Of a stretch of 64,000 nucleotides of DNA, positions 26,607 to 34,901 are shown piece by piece. Source of the stretch: an uncultured Pseudomonadales bacterium. GTDB taxonomy: Bacteria; Pseudomonadota; Gammaproteobacteria; Pseudomonadales; Pseudohongiellaceae. Position 1 is the stretch's first letter. Each line of letters begins with the position of its first letter. Location of the stretch: assembly GCA_943842505.1 (NCBI GenBank), contig CALTDI010000008.1, positions 1 through 64,000 of the forward strand. The letters run 5' to 3'. Both the position numbers and the translations under genes were made by a program. A model generated the notes under the pieces. It worked only from the letters and a program-made list of their open reading frames with translations, had not been told where the DNA came from and made no database searches.

Positions 26607-26658
26607 AGAAGGAGCGATAGGATGCTGTGTTAAGCAATGTCCGCGCTCCTTTTTTTAT
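26607..26658 (+). terminator. Terminator after the CstA-family gene
   Basis: AAGGAGCG (26609-26616) pairs with CGCTCCTT (26644-26651); a T-run follows. The loop is long (27 nt). Confidence 0.7.
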
Positions 26659-26705
26659 GCTAGGTGTTTTTTTTGATCTTTGCCAGGCCTTGTCAGATAG
26701 GAGCC

Positions 26706-26733
26706 TTGTCAAATAAAAGTCTCCACGTATAAA
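26706..26733 (+). promoter_or_regulatory. Candidate sigma-70 promoter of birA-coaX
   Basis: TTGTCA (26706-26711), 16-bp spacer, TATAAA (26728-26733). GCCTTGTCA also occurs 16 bp earlier (26687), so the -35 region is doubled. It lies about 65 bp before birA. Confidence 0.6.
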
Positions 26734-26799
26734 AGGCCCGCTGTAACTATGCATGCCTGTTCAAACAATATTGTAGAGTGCTGAAGAGTTATCAATTTC

Positions 26800-27591
26800 A
26801 TGAACGAACAAATGCTTAGAGGCCTGCTAAATGTAGAGGCCGAGCAATCCATAAGTACAGTTCAGATTTTTGACGAAATAGATTCTACGAATTCAGAATC
26901 ATTGCGGCAGATTCAATCGGGTGCCACAGAGAATCGTCTTGTGGTTGCCAGCTCGCAAACTGCCGGCAGGGGGCGCCGAGGTCGTCAATGGATTAGTCCG
27001 AAAAACGCAGGCATGTATTTTTCTCTGACTCGTAGTTTCTCTCTTGAGGCAAGTGCCTTGCAGAGCCTTAGTCTGGTTACAGCGATTAGCGTGGTTGAAG
27101 CTCTGCATGAGCTGGGTGCGGCGAAGCTAACACTGAAATGGCCCAACGATGTGCTGTATGAAAAGAGGAAGCTAGGGGGCATTCTGCTCGAGTTGCAACA
27201 GAAAGCGGCGACACGCTTTCTTGTATTTGGTATCGGAGTCAATATCGATCTGCCAGCAGATTCGATCGCTAGTATAGATAGGCCCGTAGTCGATCTGCAG
27301 AGTATCGTCACCGAACTGCCGGCCCCGGAGGCGCTGCTCGCCGCGCTCTTGAATCAGCTATGTAGAAACTTGAATGACTACGAAAGAAACGGTTTCTCAA
27401 ACTTTTCCCGGCGTTGGAATGAGTTGGACTGCTACCGTTTAAGCGATATCGTGATTCAAAACGGTGAAAGTCGTATCATTGGCAAATCCCTGGGTGTGGG
27501 CGCGGATGGGTCGCTGCTGCTGCAGACGAGTAGTGGGACACAGTCAATCACCTCGGGGGAGATATTTCCTTCATTGCATCCACTTTCTTAA
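26800..27591 (+). CDS. birA: Biotin-[acetyl-CoA-carboxylase] ligase, single-domain BirA
   Basis: 263 residues. Attaches biotin via biotinyl-AMP to the carboxyl carrier protein of acetyl-CoA carboxylase. The catalytic loop GRGRRGR, KWPNDVLY, the biotin-side KLGGILLE and GIGVNI are present, and a C-terminal SH3-like cap ends the protein (SGEIFPSL). E. coli BirA has about 321 residues with an N-terminal helix-turn-helix; here the protein begins just before the ligase domain (FDEIDSTNSE), so it cannot act as the biotin-operon repressor. It is followed by coaX after 15 bp. Confidence 0.95.
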   Translation: MNEQMLRGLLNVEAEQSISTVQIFDEIDSTNSESLRQIQSGATENRLVVASSQTAGRGRRGRQWISPKNAGMYFSLTRSFSLEASALQSLSLVTAISVVEALHELGAAKLTLKWPNDVLYEKRKLGGILLELQQKAATRFLVFGIGVNIDLPADSIASIDRPVVDLQSIVTELPAPEALLAALLNQLCRNLNDYERNGFSNFSRRWNELDCYRLSDIVIQNGESRIIGKSLGVGADGSLLLQTSSGTQSITSGEIFPSLHPLS

Positions 27592-27606
27592 CTACTAGAC
27601 TAGACA

Positions 27607-28365
27607 ATGATATTAGAGCTCGATGTAGGCAACTCACGAATAAAATGGCGATTGGTAGAGGCCGACACCCTGGCTCCTATCAAGGAGGGCCATGTCCCAG
27701 GCTTTGAGGACTTGCAGCAACTGCCAGAGTTAGAAACTGAAATTTCGATGGCGCGTATGTGCAGTGTGCGCAGCGGTGACGTGAATGCGAAGCTTGAAGA
27801 TTGGATTGAATCACACTATCGGGTGGAGTTGTTACGTGCACAAGTGAGCCGCAGCTGCGGTGGCGTAACTAATCAGTACGCAGATGTGAGTAGGCTAGGT
27901 ATCGATAGGTGGCTGGCCATGCTGGCCGCCTTTCGAAGGGCTGGGGGCGCCTGTATGGTTGTCGATAGCGGAACCGCGTTCACTATCGATGTCGTGGATG
28001 CTCAGGGTCTGCATCAGGGAGGCTATATCATTCCGGGTCTGCACCTTATGCGCAGTAGCCTGGAATCGACTACCTCTATCCGGCTAAGCAAGGATTATTC
28101 TGCGTATGCTGAAGATCTGGGCCATTCGACAGATGAGGCTGTGTTTAATGGCACGGTGACTGCGCTGCTGGCAACAATCCGGCAGCAATTCAAATCGCTG
28201 AGACTTGGTGGGGCTGTAAAAACCTACTTTGCCGGTGGAGATGCACAGCTGCTGCACAGGCTTGCGGGACTTGATGACAGTGAGATTGTGACATCGCTGG
28301 TATTCGATGGGCTCGATGTTGCCTGCCCGCAACCTGGCCCTAAAATTGAAGGAATTCAGGATTAG
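27607..28365 (+). CDS. coaX: Type III pantothenate kinase
   Basis: 252 residues. First step of coenzyme A synthesis: ATP-dependent phosphorylation of pantothenate, cytoplasmic. ASKHA-fold motifs: ELDVGNSRIKW near the start (phosphate loop), LGIDRWLAMLAA, VVDSGTAFTIDVVD and GGYIIPGL; near the end a late YFAGGDAQLL. The gap of 15 bp to birA and of 3 bp to the next gene indicates one operon birA-coaX-SPOR gene. Confidence 0.95.
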   Translation: MILELDVGNSRIKWRLVEADTLAPIKEGHVPGFEDLQQLPELETEISMARMCSVRSGDVNAKLEDWIESHYRVELLRAQVSRSCGGVTNQYADVSRLGIDRWLAMLAAFRRAGGACMVVDSGTAFTIDVVDAQGLHQGGYIIPGLHLMRSSLESTTSIRLSKDYSAYAEDLGHSTDEAVFNGTVTALLATIRQQFKSLRLGGAVKTYFAGGDAQLLHRLAGLDDSEIVTSLVFDGLDVACPQPGPKIEGIQD

Positions 28366-28368
28366 TCC

Positions 28369-29046
28369 ATGCGCTATATAGCGATATTCCTCTTGTTGGC
28401 CAATATTGCCTATTTCGCCTGGCTGCGCGTAGCTGCGCCGCCGGTTGTTGTTTCTGCGCCGACTCCAGCGAGGCCTCTGCTCAATAGTGGGTTAACCCTG
28501 GTCAGTGAGTATGAGCAGCAACTCGCGCAGCGGCCCGCACTGAGTTGTTTCACCGTGTCTAGCTTCATCTCTGTTGACGACGCATCAAGCTTCATCGCCG
28601 AGATTGGCGGTATTGCCTCTGATGCTAGCGTGAGCTTGAGCGGTGATCCCCTTAGTCCTCAGTACCGTGTCTTCCTGGCGCCAGCCTCCTCGCGCGGCAT
28701 AGCGACAATCACACTCGATAGCCTGAGCGAGAGCATTGCTGCAGCCCAAATGGAGATCGAGACCTATCTCATCACCCGCGGGCCGCTTGAAAATGGAATA
28801 GCCCTAGGTGTGTTCTCGGAACAGGCTAGCGCCCAGGACACCCAGAGTAGGGTGCTACAGCTAGGATACCCCGCCGAGATCGAAGAAATCCCTCGCTCTA
28901 CGGGTGAAATACGCGTTCAGTTACAGGTCTTGGAGCAGGATGTACAAGAAAACCCCGCATGGCTAGGATTGACGGTAGATAGAACAGACTTAAGCATTGT
29001 AGAAAATCTCTGTGAAACGATTGCACAAGGGACTCAATTCCCATAA
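28369..29046 (+). CDS. Membrane-anchored SPOR-type protein
   Basis: 225 residues: one N-terminal membrane helix (MRYIAIFLLLANIAYFAWL), a Pro/Ala linker, and a mostly beta-alpha periplasmic region with two similar halves (residues ~60-105 and 125-175, the latter LENGIALGVFSEQASAQDTQ), as in SPOR domains that bind denuded peptidoglycan. Proteins like this are often found behind coaX in Gammaproteobacteria. Its last codons contain the promoter of the tRNA-tuf operon. Confidence 0.7.
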   Translation: MRYIAIFLLLANIAYFAWLRVAAPPVVVSAPTPARPLLNSGLTLVSEYEQQLAQRPALSCFTVSSFISVDDASSFIAEIGGIASDASVSLSGDPLSPQYRVFLAPASSRGIATITLDSLSESIAAAQMEIETYLITRGPLENGIALGVFSEQASAQDTQSRVLQLGYPAEIEEIPRSTGEIRVQLQVLEQDVQENPAWLGLTVDRTDLSIVENLCETIAQGTQFP

Positions 29047-29049
29047 AAT
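29021..29049 (+). promoter_or_regulatory. Sigma-70 promoter of the tRNA-tuf operon
   Basis: TTGCAC (29021-29026), 17-bp spacer, TAAAAT (29044-29049), followed by the GC-rich start-proximal sequence GCCGCTCC typical of stringently controlled stable-RNA promoters. It overlaps the stop codon of the SPOR-type gene and lies about 50 bp before tRNA-Tyr. Confidence 0.8.
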
Positions 29050-29100
29050 GCCGCTCCTGAGTGAGAGTGCCAGGGATTTTGACCCTTGGAAGTTCACGTG

Positions 29101-29184
29101 GGAGGGGTTCCCGAGTGGCCAAAGGGATCAGACTGTAAATCTGACGCGCAAGCTTCGGTGGTTCAAATCCACCCCCCTCCACCA
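29101..29184 (+). tRNA. tRNA-Tyr (anticodon GTA)
   Basis: 84 nt with encoded CCA. Acceptor GGAGGGG pairs with CCCCTCC; anticodon GTA at 29135-29137; a long variable arm as expected for a class II tRNA; T arm GGTGG/CCACC. Confidence 0.97.
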
Positions 29185-29217
29185 TCTTATTTGTAGTAAG
29201 GGGAGTTGATTTTGCAG

Positions 29218-29291
29218 GCGGGTATAGTTCAGCGGTAGAACCCCAGCCTTCCAAGCTGGTTGCGCGGGTTCGATTCCCGCTACCCGCTCCA
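29218..29291 (+). tRNA. tRNA-Gly (anticodon TCC)
   Basis: 74 nt with CCA. Acceptor GCGGGTA pairs with TACCCGC; anticodon stem CCAGC/GCTGG with loop CTTCCAA; anticodon at 29250-29252. 33 bp after tRNA-Tyr. Confidence 0.97.
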
Positions 29292-29413
29292 ATTTAGCTA
29301 AAAAATTGGAACTTTTAAGAATGCAATCAGGCTACCTGAGTAGTCTGTAAAACGTGTTCAAAGGCCGACTTCAGTGTCGGTTGCAGTACAGGGGCTGAGA
29401 TTACTAGTGTGCG

Positions 29414-29489
29414 GCTCGCATAGCTCAGGCGGTAGAGCACTTCATTGGTAATGAAGAGGTCCCCGGTTCAACTCCGGGTGTGAGCACCA
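29414..29489 (+). tRNA. tRNA-Thr (anticodon GGT)
   Basis: 76 nt with CCA. Acceptor GCTCGCA pairs with TGTGAGC (one G-T pair); anticodon loop TTGGTAA with GGT at 29447-29449. The set Tyr-Gly-Thr followed by tuf is the same as in E. coli upstream of tufB. Confidence 0.97.
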
Positions 29490-29623
29490 TTTGTTTGGCC
29501 GGTAGTCAGTTTAGATAGATCGGAAGCAGGTCTTCGTTCTTTATATAGGAAGAGGATTTTAATCAACATTAATTGATGACGCTTAGAATAGCTAAGAACA
29601 GAAATAGATAGGGGCAGTCGAAA

Positions 29624-30817
29624 ATGGCGAAGGAAAAATTCGAAAGAAATAAACTACACGTAAACGTAGGTACTATTGGTCACGTTGACCATGGTAAGAC
29701 GACGTTAACAGCGGCCTTGACCAAGGTTTGTAATGAAGTATACGGCACAGGTGAAGTACGTGATTTCGCCCAGATCGATAATGCGCCGGAAGAGAGAGAG
29801 CGTGGTATCACTATCGCGACGTCTCACGTTGAATACGATTCTCCTAACCGTCACTACGCGCACGTTGACTGTCCAGGTCACGCTGACTACGTAAAGAACA
29901 TGATTACAGGTGCTGCGCAGATGGACGGCGCTATCCTGGTTTGTTCGGCAGCAGACGGCCCTATGCCACAGACGCGTGAGCACATCCTGCTGTCTTTGCA
30001 GGTTGGCGTACCTTACATCGTTGTGTTCATGAACAAAGCGGACATGGTTGATGACGAAGAATTGCTTGAATTGGTAGAGATGGAGATCCGTGAGTTATTG
30101 GATCAATACGAATTCCCAGGTGACGACACACCCATCATCATCGGTTCTGCGCTTAAGGCGTTGGAAGGCGATACGTCTGATATCGGCGTGCCCTCTGTAC
30201 AGAAGCTTGTTGAGACACTGGACAGCTACATCCCGGATCCGGTTCGTGACGTTGAGAAGCCATTCTTGATGCCAATCGAAGACGTATTCTCAATCTCCGG
30301 TCGCGGTACTGTTGTAACAGGCCGTATTGAGCGCGGAATTGTAAACGTGGGTGATGAACTGGACATCGTTGGTATCAAAGACACCCAGAAGACAGTATGT
30401 ACTGGTGTTGAGATGTTCCGTAAGTTGCTGGACGAAGGCCGTGCTGGTGAGAACGTTGGTGTTCTGCTGCGTGGTACTAAGCGTGAAGACGTTGAACGTG
30501 GCCAGGTATTGGGTAAGCCGGGTTCAGTAACACCCCATACGAAGTTTGAGGCTGAAGTGTATATCCTGAACAAGGATGAAGGCGGACGCCACACACCATT
30601 CTTCAAGGGCTACAGACCACAATTTTACTTCCGGACGACGGACGTGACAGGTGCTTGTGAGCTGCCAGAAGGCGTTGAGATGGTAATGCCAGGTGACAAC
30701 GTGAACATGGTTGTGACCTTGATAGCGCCAATCGCGATGGATGAAGGTCTACGTTTTGCTATCCGTGAGGGTGGACGTACAGTAGGCGCGGGCGTTGTAG
30801 CCAAGATCTTCGAATAA
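29624..30817 (+). CDS. tuf: Elongation factor Tu, copy 1
   Basis: 397 residues; carries aminoacyl-tRNA to the ribosome as a GTP complex. GTPase motifs [16 protein letters not shown] and NKADMVDD are intact, followed by the two beta-barrel domains. It starts with ATG, whereas the second copy at 46820 starts with GTG. The two genes differ at only five positions: the start codon and four synonymous third or first bases. Upstream and downstream sequences are unrelated, so the identity is kept by gene conversion. Co-transcribed with the three tRNAs. Confidence 0.98.
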   Translation: MAKEKFERNKLHVNVGTIGHVDHGKTTLTAALTKVCNEVYGTGEVRDFAQIDNAPEERERGITIATSHVEYDSPNRHYAHVDCPGHADYVKNMITGAAQMDGAILVCSAADGPMPQTREHILLSLQVGVPYIVVFMNKADMVDDEELLELVEMEIRELLDQYEFPGDDTPIIIGSALKALEGDTSDIGVPSVQKLVETLDSYIPDPVRDVEKPFLMPIEDVFSISGRGTVVTGRIERGIVNVGDELDIVGIKDTQKTVCTGVEMFRKLLDEGRAGENVGVLLRGTKREDVERGQVLGKPGSVTPHTKFEAEVYILNKDEGGRHTPFFKGYRPQFYFRTTDVTGACELPEGVEMVMPGDNVNMVVTLIAPIAMDEGLRFAIREGGRTVGAGVVAKIFE

Positions 30818-30834
30818 ATTCGAAAGACTATTTG

Positions 30835-30870
30835 CTTAGCCGGAGCACCCAAAAGGGTGTTCCGGCTAAG
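30835..30870 (+). terminator. Long hairpin after tuf copy 1
   Basis: CTTAGCCGGAGCACCC (30835-30850) pairs with GGGTGTTCCGGCTAAG (30855-30870): 16 bp with one G-T pair and an AAAA loop. The T-run after it is weak (TCGTCTTTAG), so it may be a terminator or a processing and stability hairpin. Confidence 0.6.
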
Positions 30871-30990
30871 TCGTCTTTAGTGTTTCTAAGTTATTTCACT
30901 AGATACAGCGAAGCTCAAGGGCCTGAAGCTTAAGCCCCTTAATTATCATCAACGAGAATTTACGGTACCGATGACCTTTAGAGAAATAGT

Positions 30991-31066
<76 letters not shown>

Positions 31067-31176
31067 ACTAAAGGCAGGAATTCTTCCGCGCAGCCATTCG
31101 GAAGAGAACAGATAGCGAGGGTCGCTGTCGGTAGTCGTTAATTAGATGTCTAGAATAAAGAGATAAAGAAAATTGT

Positions 31177-31545
31177 ATGTCCGAGAAAATAGAAAGCGAA
31201 GACGGTAAGTTAGATTTGATCAAGTGGGCAGTCGTGATAGCGATTGTGGTCGCTGCTATCTACGCTAATTCTTATTTCGCTACGGAATCATTATTGTTTA
31301 GAACGCTAGGCTTGCTTGTTACAGCCGGCGTGGCTGGATGGATTGGCGCCCAGACAATTAGAGGGCGGGCCTTTGTCAACTTGTGCCTAGATGCGAGAGT
31401 TGAGATCAGAAAAGTTGTTTGGCCAACAAGACAAGAAACAACGCAGACTACTATCGTAGTCCTAATCGTCATATTCATTGTAGCTTTTATTCTTTGGCTA
31501 CTGGATTGGGGATTGAATGGCGTTATTTCATCGATGATTGGCTAG
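31177..31545 (+). CDS. secE: Protein translocase subunit SecE
   Basis: 122 residues with three predicted membrane helices (about 15-32, 38-58 and 93-115), the long gammaproteobacterial form. The conserved amphipathic part [18 protein letters not shown] precedes the last helix, the segment that clamps SecY. The SecYEG channel exports unfolded proteins. nusG starts 8 bp downstream. Confidence 0.95.
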   Translation: MSEKIESEDGKLDLIKWAVVIAIVVAAIYANSYFATESLLFRTLGLLVTAGVAGWIGAQTIRGRAFVNLCLDARVEIRKVVWPTRQETTQTTIVVLIVIFIVAFILWLLDWGLNGVISSMIG

Positions 31546-31553
31546 AGGTAAAA

Positions 31554-32087
31554 ATGGCAAAACGCTGGTACGTAGTTCATGCCTATTCAGGCTATGAGAA
31601 AAAAGTAATGCTTGCTCTGAAGGAGCGGGTAGCGCTTTCAGGCATGGATGATTACTTCGAAGAAGTGTTGGTGCCTACCGAAGAAGTTGTAGAGATGCGC
31701 GCTGGTCAGAAGCGAAAGAGTGAGCGTAAATTCTTTCCAGGCTATGTCTTAGTTCATATGGAGCTTAATGACGATACCTGGCATTTAGTAAAAGACACAC
31801 CCCGAGTGATGGGGTTTATTGGTGGTACGGCAGAGAAGCCAGCCCCAATTACAGATAAAGAAGCGAACAAGATTCTCCAAAGAATGGAGGATAGCGAGGA
31901 AGCTCCAACACATAAGACTATCTACGAGCCGGGCGAAATGGTTCGGGTTACAGATGGTCCATTTAATGACTTCACGGGTACCGTTGAAGAAGTTAATTAT
32001 GAGAAGAGCAGATTACGTGTCGCTGTACTAATTTTCGGTCGTTCGACTCCTGTAGAGCTTGAGTTCGGACAGGTCGAGAAGAGTTGA
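31554..32087 (+). CDS. nusG: Transcription termination/antitermination protein NusG
   Basis: 177 residues. N-terminal NGN domain ([27 protein letters not shown]) binds RNA polymerase; the C-terminal KOW domain ([20 protein letters not shown]) binds Rho or ribosomal S10. The frame is open further upstream through secE, but the ATG at 31554 with GAGGT before it is the right start. A palindromic element begins 7 bp after the stop. Confidence 0.97.
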   Translation: MAKRWYVVHAYSGYEKKVMLALKERVALSGMDDYFEEVLVPTEEVVEMRAGQKRKSERKFFPGYVLVHMELNDDTWHLVKDTPRVMGFIGGTAEKPAPITDKEANKILQRMEDSEEAPTHKTIYEPGEMVRVTDGPFNDFTGTVEEVNYEKSRLRVAVLIFGRSTPVELEFGQVEKS

Positions 32088-32093
32088 TTGGTA

Positions 32094-32167
32094 GGGGTCA
32101 GAGTAAAATTTCCGGCTTGGTTATACAGAAATCTAACTAAATTCGACGGAAATTTTACTCTGACCCC
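32094..32167. repeat. Palindromic element E1 (GGGGTCAGAGTAAAA family)
   Basis: 74 bp bounded by a perfect 21-bp inverted repeat: 32094-32114 and 32147-32167. The outer 15 bases are identical in the elements at 59404 and 60032, the inner six (TTTCCG) are not. It lies between nusG and rplK and would form a long hairpin in RNA. The size and ends resemble REP/REPIN-type units moved by REP-associated Y1 transposases (inferred from memory; no such gene in the window). Confidence 0.85.
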
Positions 32168-32292
32168 TTTGAACGGGGAAGGGGAATAATCTCTTCCAAA
32201 ACAAAGCCGCTTCATTAACATTGTTAGGGAGCGCCGGGGAGTTTGCTTAGCTGCGAGGCTAAAGCGGACGTTCGAACCCAAAGGAGAAAGAC

Positions 32293-32728
32293 ATGGCTAA
32301 GAAAGTACTGGCTTATATCAAGCTACAAGTTGGCGCGGGCAAAGCTAACCCAAGTCCACCTGTTGGCCCGGCACTCGGTCAACACGGCGTGAATATCATG
32401 GAATTCTGTAAGGCATTCAATGCCCAGACTCAAGCACTTGAGCCGGGCTTGCCGATTCCTGTGGTTATTACCGTTTATTCAGATCGCAGTTTTACCTTTA
32501 TTACAAAGACGCCTCCTGCATCCGTGCTGCTTCGCAAAGCTGCCGGGCTTCAAGAAAGGTAGTGGACGTCCAAATACAGAGAAAGTGGGTAAAGTAAATC
32601 GTGCCCAGCTCGAAGAAATAGCAACTCAGAAAATGCCTGATCTCACCGCCGCCGATATGGATGCTGCGGTTCGCACTCTTGCAGGCAGCGCGCGTAGCGC
32701 CGGTATAGAAGTCGAGGGAGTGGAATAA
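32293..32728 (+). CDS. rplK: 50S ribosomal protein L11, reading frame broken by one extra base
   Basis: Without the defect the product has 144 residues (usual 142). The N-terminal part runs to KAAG; then the frame as given ends after LQER. Removing one base from the GGGC at 32545-32548 joins it to [13 protein letters not shown] and the normal C-terminal RNA-binding domain ending in [12 protein letters not shown]11 forms the GTPase-associated centre together with 23S rRNA. An essential, highly expressed gene in intact context makes a sequencing or assembly error the likeliest cause. Starts with a ribosome site AAGGAG. Confidence 0.9.
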
Positions 32729-32729
32729 G

Positions 32730-33426
32730 ATGGCTAAATTATCCAAAAAACAAAAGCAGCTAGCGGAAAAAGTTGAAGCGGGTAAGGCTTACTCGGTTGA
32801 AGAAGCTGTTGCGATCATTAGTGAATTCGCATCGAAGAAATTCAGTGAGTCTTTTGATGTCAGCGTAAACCTTGGCATCGACGCGCGTAAATCCGATCAG
32901 GCTGTGCGTGGCTCTACTATTCTACCTAACGGCACAGGCAAAGACGTGCGCGTGGCGGTATTCGCTCAGGGCGAAAACGCTGAGAAGGCAAAAGCCGCAG
33001 GCGCTGACGTTGTAGGCTTCGATGACCTGGCAGAATCCATTCAGGCAGGAAACCTGGACTTCGACGTAGTAATAGCAACACCAGACGCCATGCGTGTGGT
33101 TGGCAAGCTAGGTACGGTTCTTGGTCCACGTGGTTTGATGCCTAATCCTAAAGTTGGGAACAGTTACACCAGACGTTGAGACTGCAGTGAAAAACGCTAA
33201 ATCCGGTCAGGTTCGTTACAGAACCGACAAGAACGGTATTGTTCATGGCGGCATCGGTAAAGTGGGATTTGATGCCCCTGCAGTTAAGGCAAACCTGGAA
33301 GCTTTATTGGCAGACCTAAAGAAAGCCAAGCCGGCTTCATCCAAGGGTGTCTATATAAAGAAGGTTGTCCTTTCTTCGACTATGGGCCCTGGATTGCAGA
33401 TAGACCAGTCTTCGCTAGTTCTTTAA
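32730..33426 (+). CDS. rplA: 50S ribosomal protein L1, reading frame broken by one extra base
   Basis: 231 residues when repaired, the normal length. The first frame runs to [12 protein letters not shown] and then ends at NSYTRR; deleting one G of the GGG at 33156-33158 restores [20 protein letters not shown] and the remaining domain. L1 forms the ribosomal stalk at the E site and represses its own operon in E. coli. The ATG overlaps the tail of rplK by spacing of one base (stop at 32726-32728, start 32730), so the two are translationally coupled. Confidence 0.9.
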
Positions 33427-33707
33427 ACAAGAGCTTTAAGACTAATCGAACTAATTAAGCAGTAAAAGATTCGAAGAGCGGCGTAGCCCTCTTCAACAGA
33501 CTTTGGGGTTTCGCGAAAGCGAAGCTGTCAAAGACCGTAGGTGCGACCGCCTTATTTAGGTACGGTCACTTAATTTCCTACGCAGATGGTGAAGCCCAAT
33601 TTAGTGTAACGCTAAATTTTAATCACCGAATAGCAAAGGTATGAAGAGAGTAATCGATTCATGCTAAATCGCGACCGAGAAATCGGTCAACCTAAGGAGT
33701 TTAGCTA
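33427..33707 (+). promoter_or_regulatory. Probable L10 leader between rplA and rplJ
   Basis: A 281-nt gene-free stretch directly ahead of rplJ, the position of the L10-L12 binding leader in E. coli. It holds several hairpin arms (for example GTTTCGCGAAAGCGAAGC near 33509-33526 and GACCGAGAAATCGGTC at 33673-33688, just before the AAGGAG of rplJ). The last hairpin lies 8 bp before the ribosome site and could control its access. Identification by position and hairpins only. Confidence 0.5.
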
Positions 33708-34238
33708 GTGGCTATTAGACTAGAAGATAAGAAACAAATCGTTTCGGAAGTCAATACGGCTGCTACCAGTGCTTTGTCAGCGGTACTCGCCGATTATCGG
33801 GGTGTAACCGTTAGTGATATGACTGAGCTTCGAAAGACTGCAAGAGAAAACAATGTCTACCTTCGTGTTGTTAGAAACACGCTGCTTAAGAAAGCAGTTG
33901 AAGGCACTGATTTCGAATGTATTCAAGAAGTTTTGGTCGGTCCTACTATTCTTGCGTTCTCAGAAGAAGATCCCGGCGCCGCAGCGCGTGTGCTTAAGGA
34001 TTTTGCTAAAGAGAAAGAGAATTTTGACATCAAAGCACTCTCTATTGGTGGCAAGTTATTGGATGCGGGTCAGATCGACGTGTTGGCGAAGTTGCCGACT
34101 CACGACCAGGCGCTATCCATTCTTATGAGCGTTATGTTAGCGCCTGTAACGAAGCTGGCCAGAACCATGATTGAGGTTCCCTCGAAAGCAACACGAGCTG
34201 TTGCAGCTGTTCGAGACCAGAAGCAGGAAGCAGCCTAG
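33708..34238 (+). CDS. rplJ: 50S ribosomal protein L10
   Basis: 176 residues with a GTG start preceded by AAGGAG. Residues 1-100 form the RNA-binding domain ([35 protein letters not shown]), followed by a C-terminal helix that carries L7/L12 dimers. Slightly longer than E. coli L10 (165) through an Ala/Lys tail. With rplL it forms the stalk module. Confidence 0.96.
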   Translation: MAIRLEDKKQIVSEVNTAATSALSAVLADYRGVTVSDMTELRKTARENNVYLRVVRNTLLKKAVEGTDFECIQEVLVGPTILAFSEEDPGAAARVLKDFAKEKENFDIKALSIGGKLLDAGQIDVLAKLPTHDQALSILMSVMLAPVTKLARTMIEVPSKATRAVAAVRDQKQEAA

Positions 34239-34314
34239 TTCCTTGTGTGAATGATTGGAAAAAATTAGTAACAACTTAACTTAATTAAATAATTGAAAGT
34301 AGGAGACAAGAGTC

Positions 34315-34692
34315 ATGGCTCTTTCCAAAGAAGATGTATTAGAAGCAATTGCAGACATGTCAGTAATGGACGTAGTTCAGCTGGTAGAAGCAATGGAAGA
34401 AAAATTCGGCGTTTCAGCAGCTGCAGCAGTTGCAGCAGCTCCAGCGGCAGCAGCGGGTGACGCAGCTCCTGCAGAAGAGCAGACTGAGTTTGATATCGTT
34501 CTGGCAGCTGTAGGCGAGAAGAAAGTAAACGTCATTAAAGCTGTACGCGGTATCACTGGCCTGGGTCTTAAAGAGGCTAAGGAATTGGTTGATGGTGCTC
34601 CATCAACTCTTAAGGAAGCTGCTCCTAAAGCAGAAGCGGATGAAGCCAAGAAAGCTTTGGAAGAAGCTGGCGCAACCGTTGAGCTTAAGTAG
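34315..34692 (+). CDS. rplL: 50S ribosomal protein L7/L12
   Basis: 125 residues: an N-terminal dimerisation helix pair, an Ala-rich hinge (residues ~37-52) and the globular factor-binding domain ([35 protein letters not shown]). It recruits translation GTPases. 76 bp after rplJ. Confidence 0.97.
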   Translation: MALSKEDVLEAIADMSVMDVVQLVEAMEEKFGVSAAAAVAAAPAAAAGDAAPAEEQTEFDIVLAAVGEKKVNVIKAVRGITGLGLKEAKELVDGAPSTLKEAAPKAEADEAKKALEEAGATVELK

Positions 34693-34715
34693 TAAGCAAT
34701 TGCTACAAAACGACA

Positions 34716-34748
34716 AGCGCCGGGTGCCTAAAACGCACCTGGCGTTAG
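34716..34748 (+). terminator. Attenuator-like hairpin between rplL and rpoB
   Basis: CGCCGGGTGC (34718-34727) pairs with GCACCTGGCG (34735-34744) with one G-T pair. Weak T-rich tail (TTAGTTCGTTG). In E. coli a partial terminator and an RNase III site lie here and reduce rpoB expression relative to rplL; the same role is inferred. Confidence 0.6.
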
Positions 34749-34901
34749 TTCGTTGTATTTTCGAGTAAGGAAGACCGGCTTCATCGCCGTGCCTTGTTCA
34801 GTCGTTAAAGCGCAAGTCGCGCAGAGCGAAAGAACAAGCAAAACGCAGAAAGATTCTGCCAGTAGTTAATGCCAATAGAACACAACGCTAGGAACACATC
34901 A

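Noticed and set aside
31419-31553. N-terminal extension of nusG by 45 codons
   Set aside because: The extension overlaps secE in another frame, and the family start with its ribosome site is at 31554.
32293-33426. Programmed ribosomal frameshifting in rplK and rplA
   Set aside because: There is no slippery heptamer with a downstream pseudoknot at conserved positions, no such event is known for these genes, and the same +1 homopolymer defect recurs in rplR.
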